Origin: Enterobacter bugandensis
GTDB lineage: Bacteria > Pseudomonadota > Gammaproteobacteria > Enterobacterales > Enterobacteriaceae
Length of the DNA stretch: 64,000 bases
Direction: 5' to 3'
Assembly (NCBI RefSeq): GCF_900324475.1
Contig: NZ_LT992502.1
Location: 1,364,001 to 1,428,000 of the forward strand
Shown piece after piece: positions 1 through 9,788 of this stretch (positions within the stretch are counted from its first letter, which is position 1; each line of letters begins with the position of its first letter). The position numbers and the translations under genes are program-made. The notes under the pieces were generated by a model that worked only from the letters and a program-made list of their open reading frames with translations, had not been told where the DNA came from and did not search any database.

Positions 1-939
1 GCGGGAGAAGATTTTCGGGAAATAGCCTTCATCTGCCGAAGATTTAAAAACCTGTGCAATGGTGAACTGCCAGCCAAGCAGCGATCCGCAGCAGGACATC
101 ACCATCAACCCCATGATCACTTTCCCGACTTCCGGGGTGAACATCTGCGCAAAGGCCAGTCCGAACGGTGCCGTGGAGTTAGCCAGATCCATGTTTGGCA
201 CGATCCCCGCTATCACGTTGGTTGAAACGATATAGATCACCGCCGCGCCCAGCGTCCCGCCGAGAACCGCAATCGGCACGTTCTTCTCCGGGTTTTCCAC
301 CACTTCCGCATTTGCGCAGGCGGATTCCAGGCCAAGGAAAGCCCAGAGCGTCATGGCGATAGACGAGCCCACGGCAGTGAAGAACGGCACATGGTGCGGG
401 TTCCAGGAGTTGGCGTACAGCGTCGGGCTAAACCAGAACCAGCCGATGATGCACAGACCGACCACCGGGATGATCACGCCCCAGACGGTAATGCTGCTGA
501 GCTGTCCGGTGATGCGCGCGCCGCCAAAGTTGGCGACGGTACAGATCCACAGCACGCCGATCGTCGCCAGCCCAATTTGCACCGGGCTGAGCGTCGCGCC
601 AAACAGCTCCGTACCGTAGCCCACGGCGGAGATGGCAATCGCCACGTTGGCGATCAGCAGCGACACCCCATAGGTATAGTTCGCCATAAAGTTGCCGGAC
701 TTGCCGAAGGCGTACTCGGCATATCCGCCCATGCCGCCTGACTTGCGGCTGAACATCCCGCACTTGGCAAACGCCCACGCCAGCGCCATCGATCCGACAG
801 CCGTCACCAGCCAGGAGATGATAGAGATGGTCCCCACCTCGGCAAGCTTGGTGGGCAGCATGATAATCCCGGAGCCCATCATGTTAACCATGGTGAGGAT
901 AGTCAGCTGCACCACGCCCATCTTATTCGACTTGCTCAT
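1..939 (-). CDS. potE: Putrescine-ornithine antiporter PotE (3' end cut by window edge)
   Basis: The reading frame is open from the start at 939 to the window edge, giving the first 313 residues of a protein that is 439 residues in E. coli. It begins MSKSNKMGVVQLTI and contains the glycine-rich APC-superfamily first membrane segment (VNMMGSGIIMLP), followed by repeated hydrophobic segments. The family exchanges putrescine for ornithine across the inner membrane and imports putrescine at neutral pH. Its ATG overlaps the speF stop as ATGA, so the two are translationally coupled and form one operon. The product of SpeF (putrescine) is exported while its substrate (ornithine) is imported, an acid-stress cycle. 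The C-terminal quarter lies outside the window. Confidence 0.96.
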   Translation of the reverse strand, partial: MSKSNKMGVVQLTILTMVNMMGSGIIMLPTKLAEVGTISIISWLVTAVGSMALAWAFAKCGMFSRKSGGMGGYAEYAFGKSGNFMANYTYGVSLLIANVAIAISAVGYGTELFGATLSPVQIGLATIGVLWICTVANFGGARITGQLSSITVWGVIIPVVGLCIIGWFWFSPTLYANSWNPHHVPFFTAVGSSIAMTLWAFLGLESACANAEVVENPEKNVPIAVLGGTLGAAVIYIVSTNVIAGIVPNMDLANSTAPFGLAFAQMFTPEVGKVIMGLMVMSCCGSLLGWQFTIAQVFKSSADEGYFPKIFSR

Positions 940-3134
940 AATTTTTCTCCTTTCAGCAGCGATGGCTGAGCAGCGGATTGTTTGATGACGTAGCAGCGAA
1001 CCTGTTTGCGACCGTCACACTCCTCGACGTACACGCCCTGCAGCTCCGGCGCGAAGCCCGGCAGCAGGTTGATGCCTTCTTCCAGCGCGGCAAAGTAGCG
1101 CAGCACGGAACCGCCCCAGACTTCCCCTGGAACCACGCACAGTACCCCCGGTGGGTAAGGGAGCGCACCTTCGGCGGCGATGCGGCCTTCCGCGTCGCGC
1201 AGGGAGACCAGCTCGACCTCACCGCGCAGGTAGGCGTAGTTCGCCTCTTGCGGGTTCATCATCACGCGCGGGAAGTGAGACTTGCGGAACATCTCTTTTT
1301 GCAGCTGCTTCACGTTATGGCGGGCGTACAGATCGTGCATTTCCTGGCAGATCTGGCGCAGGGTGTAACCCGCGTAACGTTCCGGATGCTGTTTGTAGAG
1401 GGAGGGCAGGACGTCTTTCAGCGGCACATCGCTCTCAAGCAGTTTTTCGAAGTGCACCAGTTGGGCGACCAGCTGCTGCAGCTTGCCCATGTCCTCCGCA
1501 GGGGTAAGCAGGAACAGGATCGAGTTGAGATCGCATTTTTCCGGCACGATGCCGTTTTCACGCAGGAAGTTGGCGAGAATGGTGGCGGGCACGCCGAAGT
1601 CGTCATACTCCCCGGTGCGGGCGTTAATGCCCGGCGTGGTCAGCAGCAGCTTGCACGGGTCGATAAAATACTGATGCTCAGCGTAGCCTTCAAAAGCGTG
1701 CCAGCGTTCACCCGGTACGAAATGGAAGAAGCGCAGATCGGTTGCAATCTCTGCCGTGTCCCAGCTTTCCCACGCGCGGCCATCCACCGTCGCGGGCACA
1801 AATGGACGAATAAATCGGCAGTTCTCCAGGATCAGCTTGCGCGCCTCAATGCCCGTCACCACGCAGTCCATCCACATGTTGCGGCCGCTTTGCCCCTCAT
1901 GCATGCGGGCGTTAATGTCCAGCGCGGCAAACAGCGGATAAAACGGGCTGGTGGAGGCGTGCATCATAAAGGCATTGTTGAGCCGCTTATGTGGGACATA
2001 GCGCTGCTGGCCTTTGATGTGGCTGTCCTTCTTGTGAATTTGCGAGGTTTGCGAGAAGCCCGCCTGCTGTTTATGCACGGACTGGGTGACCAGAATCCCC
2101 GGATCGTTTTCGTTCAGCTCCAGCAGCAGCGGCGAGCAGTCGGCCATCATCGGAATAAACTGCTCGTAACCCACCCAGGCCGAGTCAAACAGGATGTAAT
2201 CACACAGGTGCCCAATCTTATCCACCACCTGACGGGCGTTGTAGATGGTGCCATCGTAGGTGCCCAGCTGGATCACCGCCAGACGGAACGGACGCGCATC
2301 GCGTGCACGGCCAGGCGCCACCTCTGCCACCCGTTCACGCAGGTAGCTCTCCTCAAAGCAGTGCGCGTCAATGCCGCCGATAAAGCCGTACGGGTTGCGC
2401 GCGGTTTCCAGATAGACCGGCGTTGCGCCAGCCTGGAGGAGGGCACCGTGGTGGTTAGATTTGTGGTTGTTACGGTCGAACAGCACCAGATCGCCTGGGG
2501 TGAGCAGGGCGTTAAGCACCACTTTGTTGGACGACGAGGTGCCATTCAGCACGAAGTAGGTCTTATCGGCGTTAAAGACTTTTGCCGCATGCTGCTGGGC
2601 AATGCACGGTGCGCCTTCGTGGATCAGCAGATCCCCCATCGCCACGTCGGCGTTGCACAGATCGGAGCGGAACAACGTCTCGCCAAAGAAATCGACAAAC
2701 TGATTGCCGGCAGGATGACGGCGGAAAAACTGCCCGCCCTGATGCCCCGGGCAGTCAAACGCGCTGTTGCCCTGCTTCACGTAGTCGACAAGGGCGCGGA
2801 AAAACGGCGGGCGCAGCTGGGTTTCATACTTCTGCGCGGCCGCTTCCAGCTGGCGTCCATAAAAGTCTTTGCTGGTGTCTGAATGCTCAAATACGCCGTG
2901 AATGCGCGATAAATAATCTGTCGGGATGATCTCTTCTTTGTGCGTCGCCACAAATACGGGAATGCCAAAACCGGTAGCTTCTATTTCTTCCAGGATACCG
3001 CTGGCAATATCCGTGACCGCCAGAACAATGGCTGCAACATCAATATAATCAGAAGCGCGGACATCCACCACTTCACGCTGGGTAGTAAAGCAGTCCGGAC
3101 ATGCACGGCTGGCTGCGATTTTTAAATTTTTCAT
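936..3134 (-). CDS. speF: Inducible ornithine decarboxylase SpeF
   Basis: This 732-residue PLP enzyme converts ornithine to putrescine and CO2. It belongs to the fold-type I Orn/Lys/Arg decarboxylases: an N-terminal receiver-like wing domain (about 1-105), the PLP core, and a C-terminal domain. The PLP lysine lies in SVHKQQAGFSQTSQ (Lys355 by my count), and the preceding FDSAWVGYEQF segment carries the cofactor-pyridine aspartate. The length equals that of the E. coli enzyme. The start at 3134 has an AGAGAGAA ribosome-binding site. Expression is probably controlled by the upstream leader peptide speFL and by structure in the 255-base gap between them. The biosynthetic paralogue SpeC is less likely because of the potE linkage and the leader. 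Confidence 0.97.
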   Translation of the reverse strand: MKNLKIAASRACPDCFTTQREVVDVRASDYIDVAAIVLAVTDIASGILEEIEATGFGIPVFVATHKEEIIPTDYLSRIHGVFEHSDTSKDFYGRQLEAAAQKYETQLRPPFFRALVDYVKQGNSAFDCPGHQGGQFFRRHPAGNQFVDFFGETLFRSDLCNADVAMGDLLIHEGAPCIAQQHAAKVFNADKTYFVLNGTSSSNKVVLNALLTPGDLVLFDRNNHKSNHHGALLQAGATPVYLETARNPYGFIGGIDAHCFEESYLRERVAEVAPGRARDARPFRLAVIQLGTYDGTIYNARQVVDKIGHLCDYILFDSAWVGYEQFIPMMADCSPLLLELNENDPGILVTQSVHKQQAGFSQTSQIHKKDSHIKGQQRYVPHKRLNNAFMMHASTSPFYPLFAALDINARMHEGQSGRNMWMDCVVTGIEARKLILENCRFIRPFVPATVDGRAWESWDTAEIATDLRFFHFVPGERWHAFEGYAEHQYFIDPCKLLLTTPGINARTGEYDDFGVPATILANFLRENGIVPEKCDLNSILFLLTPAEDMGKLQQLVAQLVHFEKLLESDVPLKDVLPSLYKQHPERYAGYTLRQICQEMHDLYARHNVKQLQKEMFRKSHFPRVMMNPQEANYAYLRGEVELVSLRDAEGRIAAEGALPYPPGVLCVVPGEVWGGSVLRYFAALEEGINLLPGFAPELQGVYVEECDGRKQVRCYVIKQSAAQPSLLKGEKL

Positions 3135-3167
3135 CTTTCTCTCTTTATTTTAGGTAATAAGCGTCCC

Positions 3168-3193
3168 TCGATTTCTTGCAAGAAAGAAATCGA
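3168..3193 (-). promoter_or_regulatory. Hairpin in the speF leader, proximal
   Basis: Two perfectly complementary 10-base arms (TCGATTTCTT and AAGAAATCGA) enclose a 6-base loop, 34-59 bases upstream of the speF start. It lies in the transcript between speFL and speF, where transcription readthrough is controlled in E. coli. The hairpin is seen directly; a regulatory role is inference. Confidence 0.5.
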
Positions 3194-3204
3194 TAATTTT
3201 CCGG

Positions 3205-3253
3205 AAAAAAAGCAATGGGTAGCCGCTGATTAAAATCAGTGAATTGCTTTTTT
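3205..3253 (-). promoter_or_regulatory. Terminator-like nested hairpin between speFL and speF
   Basis: On the minus strand AAAAAAGCAAT (3253-3243) can pair with ATTGCTTTTTT (3216-3206), and a second hairpin CTGAT-TTTA-ATCAG sits inside it. The 3' arm itself forms a U-rich run, so the element looks like a weak intrinsic terminator or pause site. In E. coli this intercistronic region is where Rho acts unless SpeFL arrests the ribosome; the structure here could contribute to that switch, but this is inferred. Confidence 0.45.
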
Positions 3254-3388
3254 GATGATTGAAATTCAGTTCGCCCGGTGCGGATTAGTCTGAATCAAGA
3301 TGAATGAGCGCACGAGTTCACAGGCAATTGCCTGTAAGTTAAGGTGTTTCATGATAACCTGTAAGCGAGTGCGCCAGAAGTCGAAGGA

Positions 3389-3493
3389 CTACCGGGCATT
3401 AAAGAGATGAAAGTCAAAGCAGTTTCGGTGGGCAAACATCATAATATGCGTTGTCCGCCTTATATGGGGCATTAAGCGATTGTTGTTTTCCAT
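3389..3493 (-). CDS. speFL: SpeFL, ornithine-sensing leader (arrest) peptide
   Basis: This 34-codon frame runs from the ATG at 3493 to the TAG at 3389 and starts MENNNRLMPHIRRTTHIM. It keeps the N-terminal HIRRxxH sensor motif and the C-terminal FDFHLFNAR-type effector part of E. coli SpeFL, at the same length. In E. coli, ornithine captured by the ribosome translating this peptide stalls it and lets transcription continue into speF-potE. An AAAGGAAA ribosome-binding site lies just upstream. The position, about 255 bases before speF on the same strand, fits. Differences from the E. coli peptide are few and conservative, for example Cys where E. coli has Ser before the effector part. Confidence 0.93.
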   Translation of the reverse strand: MENNNRLMPHIRRTTHIMMFAHRNCFDFHLFNAR

Positions 3494-3771
3494 GTTTCAT
3501 TTTCCTTTCAGTAATTGAAAGCATGGTCATTTTATCCAGGCAAAGGCGATTAACCGTGAAGCAGATCACCATTAACCGATCATTTCAGAAATAATTAGTC
3601 GTTTTTGATGAATAATGCAGATCAAAATTCTGAATTGTTAGTGTCACGTTAATAGATTGTGTTGTGAATGTTTGATGCGAGCGTAAATAATCAAAAAAAT
3701 AACGGTTGGGATATTTGTGAAATATTTTCTGAGAGGTTTCGTTTTTATTTAAAAATAAATTGAATAGTTAT

Positions 3772-4449
3772 TCAAAGCATAAACCGATAACCGATACCGG
3801 TTTCAGTTAATAAATGACGGGGGCGCGCGGGGTCAACTTCAAGTTTCTGGCGAAGATGTCCCATATATATGCGTAAATAGTGACTATGCTCCACCGCGTT
3901 GGGTCCCCACACCTGACTTAACAGCTGGCGCTGGGTGAGTACTTTACCGTGATTATTAAGCAGCACGGCGAGCAGGCGAAACTCGATTGGCGTGAGATGG
4001 ATTTCTTCTTCACCGCGCACAATACGCCGCGCGGCCAGATCAACCCGGATATCCCCAAACGTGTAGGTTGGGTCAGCAGGCGTGGTTGCGCTGTGGCGGC
4101 GCAGGGCCACGCGCAGGCGAGCCTGTAGCTCGCCGATACCAAAAGGTTTTATCAGATAGTCGTCCGCCCCGGCATCCAGCGCGGCGATTTTATCCGTCTC
4201 TTCAGTACGGGCGGAGAGCACCAGAATAGGCATCTGGCTCCACTGACGTACCTCGCGGATAAAATCGATGCCGTCACCGTCCGGCAGGCCAAGATCGAGG
4301 ATCACCAGGTCCGGCTTGCGGGTCGCGGCTTCAATTAGCCCCCGCTGAAGCGTACCCGCATCATGAACGCGCAGACCATCGCCTTCCAGCGCTGCGCGCA
4401 GAAACCGGCTAATGGCGATCTCATCTTCAACAATCAGAACGTTGATCAC
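3772..4449 (-). CDS. kdpE: Two-component response regulator KdpE
   Basis: This 225-residue OmpR/PhoB-type regulator has an N-terminal receiver domain (about 1-115) with the acidic pair in IVEDE, the phospho-acceptor Asp in LVILDLGLPDGDG and the conserved Lys in DYLIKPFG. A C-terminal winged-helix DNA-binding domain follows (about 125-225, ending GIGYRFML). It activates kdpFABC when potassium is limiting. The start codon is GTG, overlapping the kdpD stop as GTGA, and E. coli kdpE also starts with GTG. It is the last gene of the kdp operon. Just beyond its stop the sequence is AT-rich with a short palindrome but no convincing terminator. Confidence 0.97.
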   Translation of the reverse strand: MINVLIVEDEIAISRFLRAALEGDGLRVHDAGTLQRGLIEAATRKPDLVILDLGLPDGDGIDFIREVRQWSQMPILVLSARTEETDKIAALDAGADDYLIKPFGIGELQARLRVALRRHSATTPADPTYTFGDIRVDLAARRIVRGEEEIHLTPIEFRLLAVLLNNHGKVLTQRQLLSQVWGPNAVEHSHYLRIYMGHLRQKLEVDPARPRHLLTETGIGYRFML

Positions 4450-7133
4450 AAATCCTCTGGTAATTCATTCAGTTCCGGCGGGGTTTCCAGAGGAAGTGTA
4501 ACACAAAAACGCGCGCCGCCTTCCGGACGATTCTCCGCGAAAATGGTTCCGCCATGAACATCAATTATTGCCTGACAAATCGCCAGCCCCAGCCCCACGC
4601 CCGGGATGGCAGACTCCTTATTGCCGCGTGCGAATTTTTCGAAAATAGCCATCTCCTGTCCGGCAGGAATGCCCGGCCCGGTATCCCAGACGTCAAGACG
4701 AAGCGTGCCATCGACCACCGTCGCATCCACCCCAATCCGGGCGCTGGGACCCGCATATTTGCCGGCGTTTTCCAGCAGATTAATTAACACTCGTTCAAAC
4801 AGCGGACCGTCGACGTGAATTAACGTCAGGGGCTCGGGCATGTTCAGCGCAATATGCCGCCCACCGAGGCCGGGTTCGAGCATTTTCAGCGCGCTGCCCA
4901 CCACCTCTTCAAGCGTGAGCCACTCTTTTTTGAGGTTAAAACCGCCTGACTGGATCCGCGCCATATCGAGCAGGTTATTCACCAGACGCGTGGTATTGAG
5001 CACGTGCTGACGGATTTCGCTGGCCTGCATGGCGTGTTTTGAACCTTCCGCTGCCAGGTCCAGCGTCAGGATTTCCGACTGGCCAAACAGGACGGTAAGA
5101 GGTGTGCGCAGGTCGTGTGATAGCGCCGCCAGCAGCGAGTTACGAATGCTTTCGCGCTCGCTTGCCAGCCGGGCCTGCTCTTCGCTGGCGGTGAGGGCCA
5201 GCCTTTCCAGCGCGCTGGCAACCAGCAGCGTAAAGGTCTCCAGCAGTCGCTGTTGTTCGGGGATCATCAGCTGGCGCAGATTAGAGGGCTCCACGATAAC
5301 CAGCCCCAGGTTTTTATCGGCGCTGCGCAGGGGCAGAATTTGATAGGGCACGCCGGGCAGGGTGTCGGTCCCTGCACCCGCCGGTAGCCCTTTATCAAAG
5401 CTCCAGCGGGCGATGGCTTCGTCCCAGGGCGTCATGCCCGAGGCCGACGTCAGCGGGCGCAGCTTGCCGTGATCGTCCGGGAGTAAAATCAGGTTGCTGG
5501 CATGAAAGGTCGAGCGAATAAACTGCTCGCTGGTCTGCACAATATCCAGCGGCGTGCGGCCTACCGCCAGCGATTTCGACATCTCATAAAGATGCCGCGT
5601 GCGCTGTTCGCGATAGCGGGCGATACGCGCCTGGTAGCGCACGCCAGCCGTTAAGTTCCCGATCACCAGCCCGACGGTAAGCATCACGGCGAAGGTGAGG
5701 ATGTACTGTACGTCCGAGACGGCGAGCGTCCCGCGGGGGGCAATAAAGAACAGATCGAAGCTGATGACGTTAATAACCGTCGCCAGTACCGACGGCCAGC
5801 GTCCGTAAAAGAGCGCCACCACTACCACGCCCAGCAGGTAGATCATCACAAGGTTGGCCGCGTCGAAGGCAATCAGCCATTTGCTGGCGATTATAGTGAT
5901 CAGGGCGCAGAGCACGACGGCGACAAGGCAGCCGCGGAGCTGAATGCGCCATTTATCGCTGAAGGCCCGGCTGTCCGGCGCGCGGCTGGGGAGGGGAGCA
6001 GGTTTATCGTCCAGCGCCACGATCACCAGGTCCAGATCCGGCGCGCGGCGGGCCAGTTTGTCGGCAAAGGATTCGCGGCTAAACCAGCGGCGATGCTGGC
6101 GGCGGCCAATGACAATTTTCCCCAGGTTATGCTCCCGCGCGTAGCGCAGAATGGCCTTATCTTCCTGCGGATCGGAAAGGGTAGCGGTTTCGGCACCCAG
6201 CTCCTGCGCCAGGCGCAGCGAGCTCAGGATCGCGCGGCGCTGATTTTCGGGCAGAGCGTGCAGCTGCGGTGTTTCGACATACACCGCATGCCAGACGCTG
6301 CCAAATTTGGCCGCCAGGCGCGCAGCGGTGCGGACCAGTTTTTCATTGCCGCTGCCGTGGCCCACGCACAGCAGAATAGCATCCCGCGTGTGCCAGACGC
6401 GCTCCTGTCCCTGCAGGTCGCGCCAGGCGCGCATCTGATCGTCAACGCGATCGGCAGTACGCCGCAGGGCCAGCTCGCGCAGGGCAATCAGGTTACCTTT
6501 GCGGAAGAAATGTTCGATGGCGCGCTCGGCCTGGCCGGCAATATAAACCTTGCCTTCGTGCAGGCGCTGGCGCAAATCGTCAGGAGGCAGGTCAACCAGC
6601 ACCACCTCATCGGCAGAATCAAAGAACGGGTCGGGCACCGTCTCGCGCACCTGAATGCCGGTCACGCCGCTGACCACGTCGTTCAGGCTTTCAAGATGCT
6701 GAACGTTAACCGTCGTGAACACATCAATGCCGGCCTCGAGCAGCTCTTCAACATCCTGCCAGCGTTTGGGATGGCGTGAGCCTGGCGCATTGCTGTGCGC
6801 CAGTTCGTCCATCAGGATAAGGGCAGGGCGGCGCGCGAGGGCGGCATCAATATCAAACTCCGTAACTAACCGACCACGGTGGCTGATGCGGCGGGGCGGC
6901 TGGGTAGCCAGCCCCTTCAGCAGCGATGCCGTCTCTTTGCGTCCGTGGGTTTCAACCACGCCGATCAGAATATCGAGCCCCTGCGCCCGAAGCCGCTGGG
7001 CTTCCGTCAGCATGGCGAAGGTTTTCCCGACGCCCGCGCAGGCGCCAAAGAAAATTTTCAGTTTGCCGCGATGGGCTTCAGCCGTCTGTTCAAGCAGCCT
7101 GTCCGGATCCGGGCGCATGGGCTCGTCGGTCAT
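4446..7133 (-). CDS. kdpD: Potassium-sensing histidine kinase KdpD
   Basis: This 895-residue inner-membrane sensor kinase is the same size as E. coli KdpD. An N-terminal KdpD domain carries the Walker A-like GACAGVGKT (about residues 31-39) and is followed by a USP-like domain. Four closely spaced membrane segments (about 400-500) precede a GAF-like region, the HisKA box (LLAALSHDLRTPL, phospho-accepting His) and an HATPase domain with N, G1 and G2 boxes (NLLENAGKYA, DTGPGIP, GVGLGLAI). It phosphorylates or dephosphorylates KdpE in response to potassium supply. Its ATG directly follows the kdpC stop (TAA then ATG), and it overlaps kdpE by four bases, so all are probably cotranscribed. Confidence 0.97.
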   Translation of the reverse strand: MTDEPMRPDPDRLLEQTAEAHRGKLKIFFGACAGVGKTFAMLTEAQRLRAQGLDILIGVVETHGRKETASLLKGLATQPPRRISHRGRLVTEFDIDAALARRPALILMDELAHSNAPGSRHPKRWQDVEELLEAGIDVFTTVNVQHLESLNDVVSGVTGIQVRETVPDPFFDSADEVVLVDLPPDDLRQRLHEGKVYIAGQAERAIEHFFRKGNLIALRELALRRTADRVDDQMRAWRDLQGQERVWHTRDAILLCVGHGSGNEKLVRTAARLAAKFGSVWHAVYVETPQLHALPENQRRAILSSLRLAQELGAETATLSDPQEDKAILRYAREHNLGKIVIGRRQHRRWFSRESFADKLARRAPDLDLVIVALDDKPAPLPSRAPDSRAFSDKWRIQLRGCLVAVVLCALITIIASKWLIAFDAANLVMIYLLGVVVVALFYGRWPSVLATVINVISFDLFFIAPRGTLAVSDVQYILTFAVMLTVGLVIGNLTAGVRYQARIARYREQRTRHLYEMSKSLAVGRTPLDIVQTSEQFIRSTFHASNLILLPDDHGKLRPLTSASGMTPWDEAIARWSFDKGLPAGAGTDTLPGVPYQILPLRSADKNLGLVIVEPSNLRQLMIPEQQRLLETFTLLVASALERLALTASEEQARLASERESIRNSLLAALSHDLRTPLTVLFGQSEILTLDLAAEGSKHAMQASEIRQHVLNTTRLVNNLLDMARIQSGGFNLKKEWLTLEEVVGSALKMLEPGLGGRHIALNMPEPLTLIHVDGPLFERVLINLLENAGKYAGPSARIGVDATVVDGTLRLDVWDTGPGIPAGQEMAIFEKFARGNKESAIPGVGLGLAICQAIIDVHGGTIFAENRPEGGARFCVTLPLETPPELNELPEDL

Positions 7134-7718
7134 TTAGTTTTTCCTTAGCGCGTCCAGCGCCAGATTCAGCTCAACAATATTTACCACGGGCATGCCGATG
7201 AAGCTGACCAGCGGCTTTTGCGTGTGCTCTGCCACCAGCTTGCTCACCTGTTCCACGGTCAACTGACGGGCGGCGGCGACGCGCGGGATCTGCCAGGCCA
7301 CCGCTGCCGGCGTCAGGCTGTAGTCCAGCCCGCTGGCCGAGGCGGTCACCAGCTCTACGGGCACCTCGCGGCTGGCCTGAGGATTGGCGGCACGCAGGGT
7401 TGCCACGCGTTCAGCGACGGCTTTGTCCAGCTCCGGGTTGCTGCCCGCCAGGTTACTGCCGCCGGATGCCATCGGATTATACGGGCTTTCGGCAGTGGCG
7501 GAAGGGCGTCCCTGGAAGTAGCGAGCATCCGTAAAGTTCTGACCAATCAGGCGTGAACCGCGGTTTTCGCCGTTTTGTATAATCAGCGAGCCGTTGGCCT
7601 GATCCTTAAACCACCACTGGCCCAGCGCGGTGGTTACCAGCGGGTACAGCCCGCCGGTAATGAGAGACAGCAGAATAAACAAAAGTATAGCGGGGCGTAA
7701 CATCGTCATTTGATTCAC
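7134..7718 (-). CDS. kdpC: K+-transporting ATPase subunit KdpC
   Basis: This 194-residue protein has one N-terminal membrane segment ([19 protein letters not shown]) and a periplasmic domain with the family signature [20 protein letters not shown]. KdpC is the small subunit that stabilises the KdpFABC complex and assists potassium delivery. E. coli KdpC has 190 residues. It sits three bases after kdpB and abuts kdpD. Confidence 0.97.
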   Translation of the reverse strand: MNQMTMLRPAILLFILLSLITGGLYPLVTTALGQWWFKDQANGSLIIQNGENRGSRLIGQNFTDARYFQGRPSATAESPYNPMASGGSNLAGSNPELDKAVAERVATLRAANPQASREVPVELVTASASGLDYSLTPAAVAWQIPRVAAARQLTVEQVSKLVAEHTQKPLVSFIGMPVVNIVELNLALDALRKN

Positions 7719-7721
7719 CTT

Positions 7722-9770
7722 TTAAACCAGCCCGAACAGGGTCAACAGCAGGTCGATAGCCTTAATACCGATGAAAGGCACCACCAGCCCGCCCAGGCCG
7801 TAAATCCACAGGTTGCGGCGCAGCATGGCGGCGGCGGTCAGCGGCTTATAGCTCACGCCCTTCAGCGCCAGCGGAATAAGAAAGACAATGATCAGGGCGT
7901 TGAAAATCACCGCGCTCAGAATGGCCGATGCCGGAGAGTGCAGGTGCATCACGTTCAGCGCATTGAGCTGCGGGTAGGTGGCCGCAAAGGCCGCCGGGAT
8001 AATGGCGAAATACTTCGCCACGTCGTTGGCGATACTGAAGGTGGTCAGCGAACCGCGCGTCATCAGCATCTGTTTGCCGATGTGCACTACCTCAATTAGC
8101 TTGGTCGGGTTAGAGTCGAGGTCGACCATGTTGCCCGCCTCTTTTGCCGCCTGGGTACCGGAGTTCATCGCCACCGCCACGTCGGCCTGCGCCAGGGCAG
8201 GGGCATCGTTGGTACCGTCACCCGTCATCGCCACCAGACGACCTTCCGCCTGATACTGACGAATCAACGCCAGTTTCGCTTCCGGCGTGGCTTCGGAAAG
8301 GAAATCATCCACGCCCGCTTCGGCGGCAATCGCCGCGGCGGTAAGACGGTTATCCCCGGTGATCATCACCGTTTTAATGCCCATTTTACGCAGCTGGGCA
8401 AAGCGCTCTTTAATGCCGCCTTTGACGATATCTTTCAGGGCAATTACGCCCAGCACGTTCGCGCCTTCTGCCACCACCAGCGGCGTGGCCCCCTGACGGG
8501 CTACGCTTTCGACCAGGTTGTCCACTTCAGGCGGGAAGTGGCCATTGTTGGCCTCAATGTGGCGACGGATGGCGTCAACAGAGCCTTTACGGATCATGCG
8601 ATCCTGAATGTTAATCCCGCTCATTCGGGTTTGCGCCGTAAACGGCACGAAGGTGGCATGCAGGCTCTGAACGTCGCGCTGGCGCAGGTTAAAGCGCTGC
8701 TTGGCGAGGATCACGATACTGCGGCCTTCCGGGGTTTCATCGGCAAGCGAGGAGAGCTGTGCCGCATCCGCCAGCGTTTTTTCATCCACGCCCGGGGCGG
8801 GTAAGAATTCGGACGCCTGGCGGTTACCGAGGGTAATGGTCCCGGTTTTATCCAGCAGCAAGACATCCACGTCACCGGCGGCTTCAACCGCACGCCCGCT
8901 GGTGGCGATAACGTTGGCACCGAGCATACGGCTCATGCCGGCCACGCCGATGGCCGACAGCAGGCCGCCGATGGTGGTGGGGATCAGGCAGACCAGCAGC
9001 GCCACCAGTACGGTGATGGTGACCGGAGTGCCGCCATAGGCGGAAAATGGCCACAGCGTCGCGGTTGCCAGCAGGAAGACGATGGTCAAGGCTATCAGCA
9101 GGATGGTCAGGGCAATTTCGTTCGGTGTTTTACGGCGTTGAGCGCCTTCCACCATGGCGATCATCCGGTCGAGGAAGGTTTCGCCCGGGTTGACGCTGCA
9201 CTGGATCACCAGCCAGTCGGAAAGAATGCGCGTCCCACCCGTTACGGAGGCAAAATCACCGCCGGATTCACGGATCACAGGTGCGGATTCCCCGGTAATG
9301 GCGCTTTCATCTACCGATGCGCCACCTTCAATAACTTCTCCGTCGCACGGGATGATGTCGCCAGCTTCCACCAGCACCACATCACCTTTACGTAGTTCAT
9401 CCGCCGGAACGTGGTCCATCTGCGCGCCGTATTTCGGTTCACGTAATTTCCGCGCAAACGCCGTTTTTTTCACCCCTTTCAGGCTGTTGGCCTGCGCTTT
9501 ACTCCGGCCTTCCGCCAGCGCTTCGGCAAAGTTGGCGAATAGCACGGTAAACCACAGCCACAGGCTGATGGCCCCGGTAAACATCGCGTTTCCCGGCATG
9601 TGACCCGTCCCCATGGCAATCGCCAGTGCGGTGGTCAGGACGCTGCCGGCCCAGACGATAAACATCACCGGGTTGTGCCATTGCACGCGCGGGCTCAGCT
9701 TTTTGACCGCATCCATAAGCGCCTGACGAACTAACGTCGGTTCGAGCAGGGCCAGTTGTTTACGACTCAT
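7722..9770 (-). CDS. kdpB: K+-transporting P-type ATPase subunit KdpB
   Basis: This 682-residue catalytic subunit is identical in length to E. coli KdpB. It shows the P-type ATPase signatures in order: the actuator-domain TGES (in [12 protein letters not shown]), the phosphorylation motif DKTGTIT, and the hinge [19 protein letters not shown]. It hydrolyses ATP to power potassium uptake through KdpA at micromolar external potassium. It is located in the kdpFABC operon, 18 bases after kdpA. Confidence 0.98.
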   Translation of the reverse strand: MSRKQLALLEPTLVRQALMDAVKKLSPRVQWHNPVMFIVWAGSVLTTALAIAMGTGHMPGNAMFTGAISLWLWFTVLFANFAEALAEGRSKAQANSLKGVKKTAFARKLREPKYGAQMDHVPADELRKGDVVLVEAGDIIPCDGEVIEGGASVDESAITGESAPVIRESGGDFASVTGGTRILSDWLVIQCSVNPGETFLDRMIAMVEGAQRRKTPNEIALTILLIALTIVFLLATATLWPFSAYGGTPVTITVLVALLVCLIPTTIGGLLSAIGVAGMSRMLGANVIATSGRAVEAAGDVDVLLLDKTGTITLGNRQASEFLPAPGVDEKTLADAAQLSSLADETPEGRSIVILAKQRFNLRQRDVQSLHATFVPFTAQTRMSGINIQDRMIRKGSVDAIRRHIEANNGHFPPEVDNLVESVARQGATPLVVAEGANVLGVIALKDIVKGGIKERFAQLRKMGIKTVMITGDNRLTAAAIAAEAGVDDFLSEATPEAKLALIRQYQAEGRLVAMTGDGTNDAPALAQADVAVAMNSGTQAAKEAGNMVDLDSNPTKLIEVVHIGKQMLMTRGSLTTFSIANDVAKYFAIIPAAFAATYPQLNALNVMHLHSPASAILSAVIFNALIIVFLIPLALKGVSYKPLTAAAMLRRNLWIYGLGGLVVPFIGIKAIDLLLTLFGLV

Positions 9771-9788
9771 GACAAATACTCCGCAAAA

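Noticed and set aside
978..2882. Plus-strand open frame of 634 codons opposite speF
   Set aside because: It is antisense to an unmistakable ornithine decarboxylase, has no recognisable motifs and is explained by the GC-rich third positions of speF.
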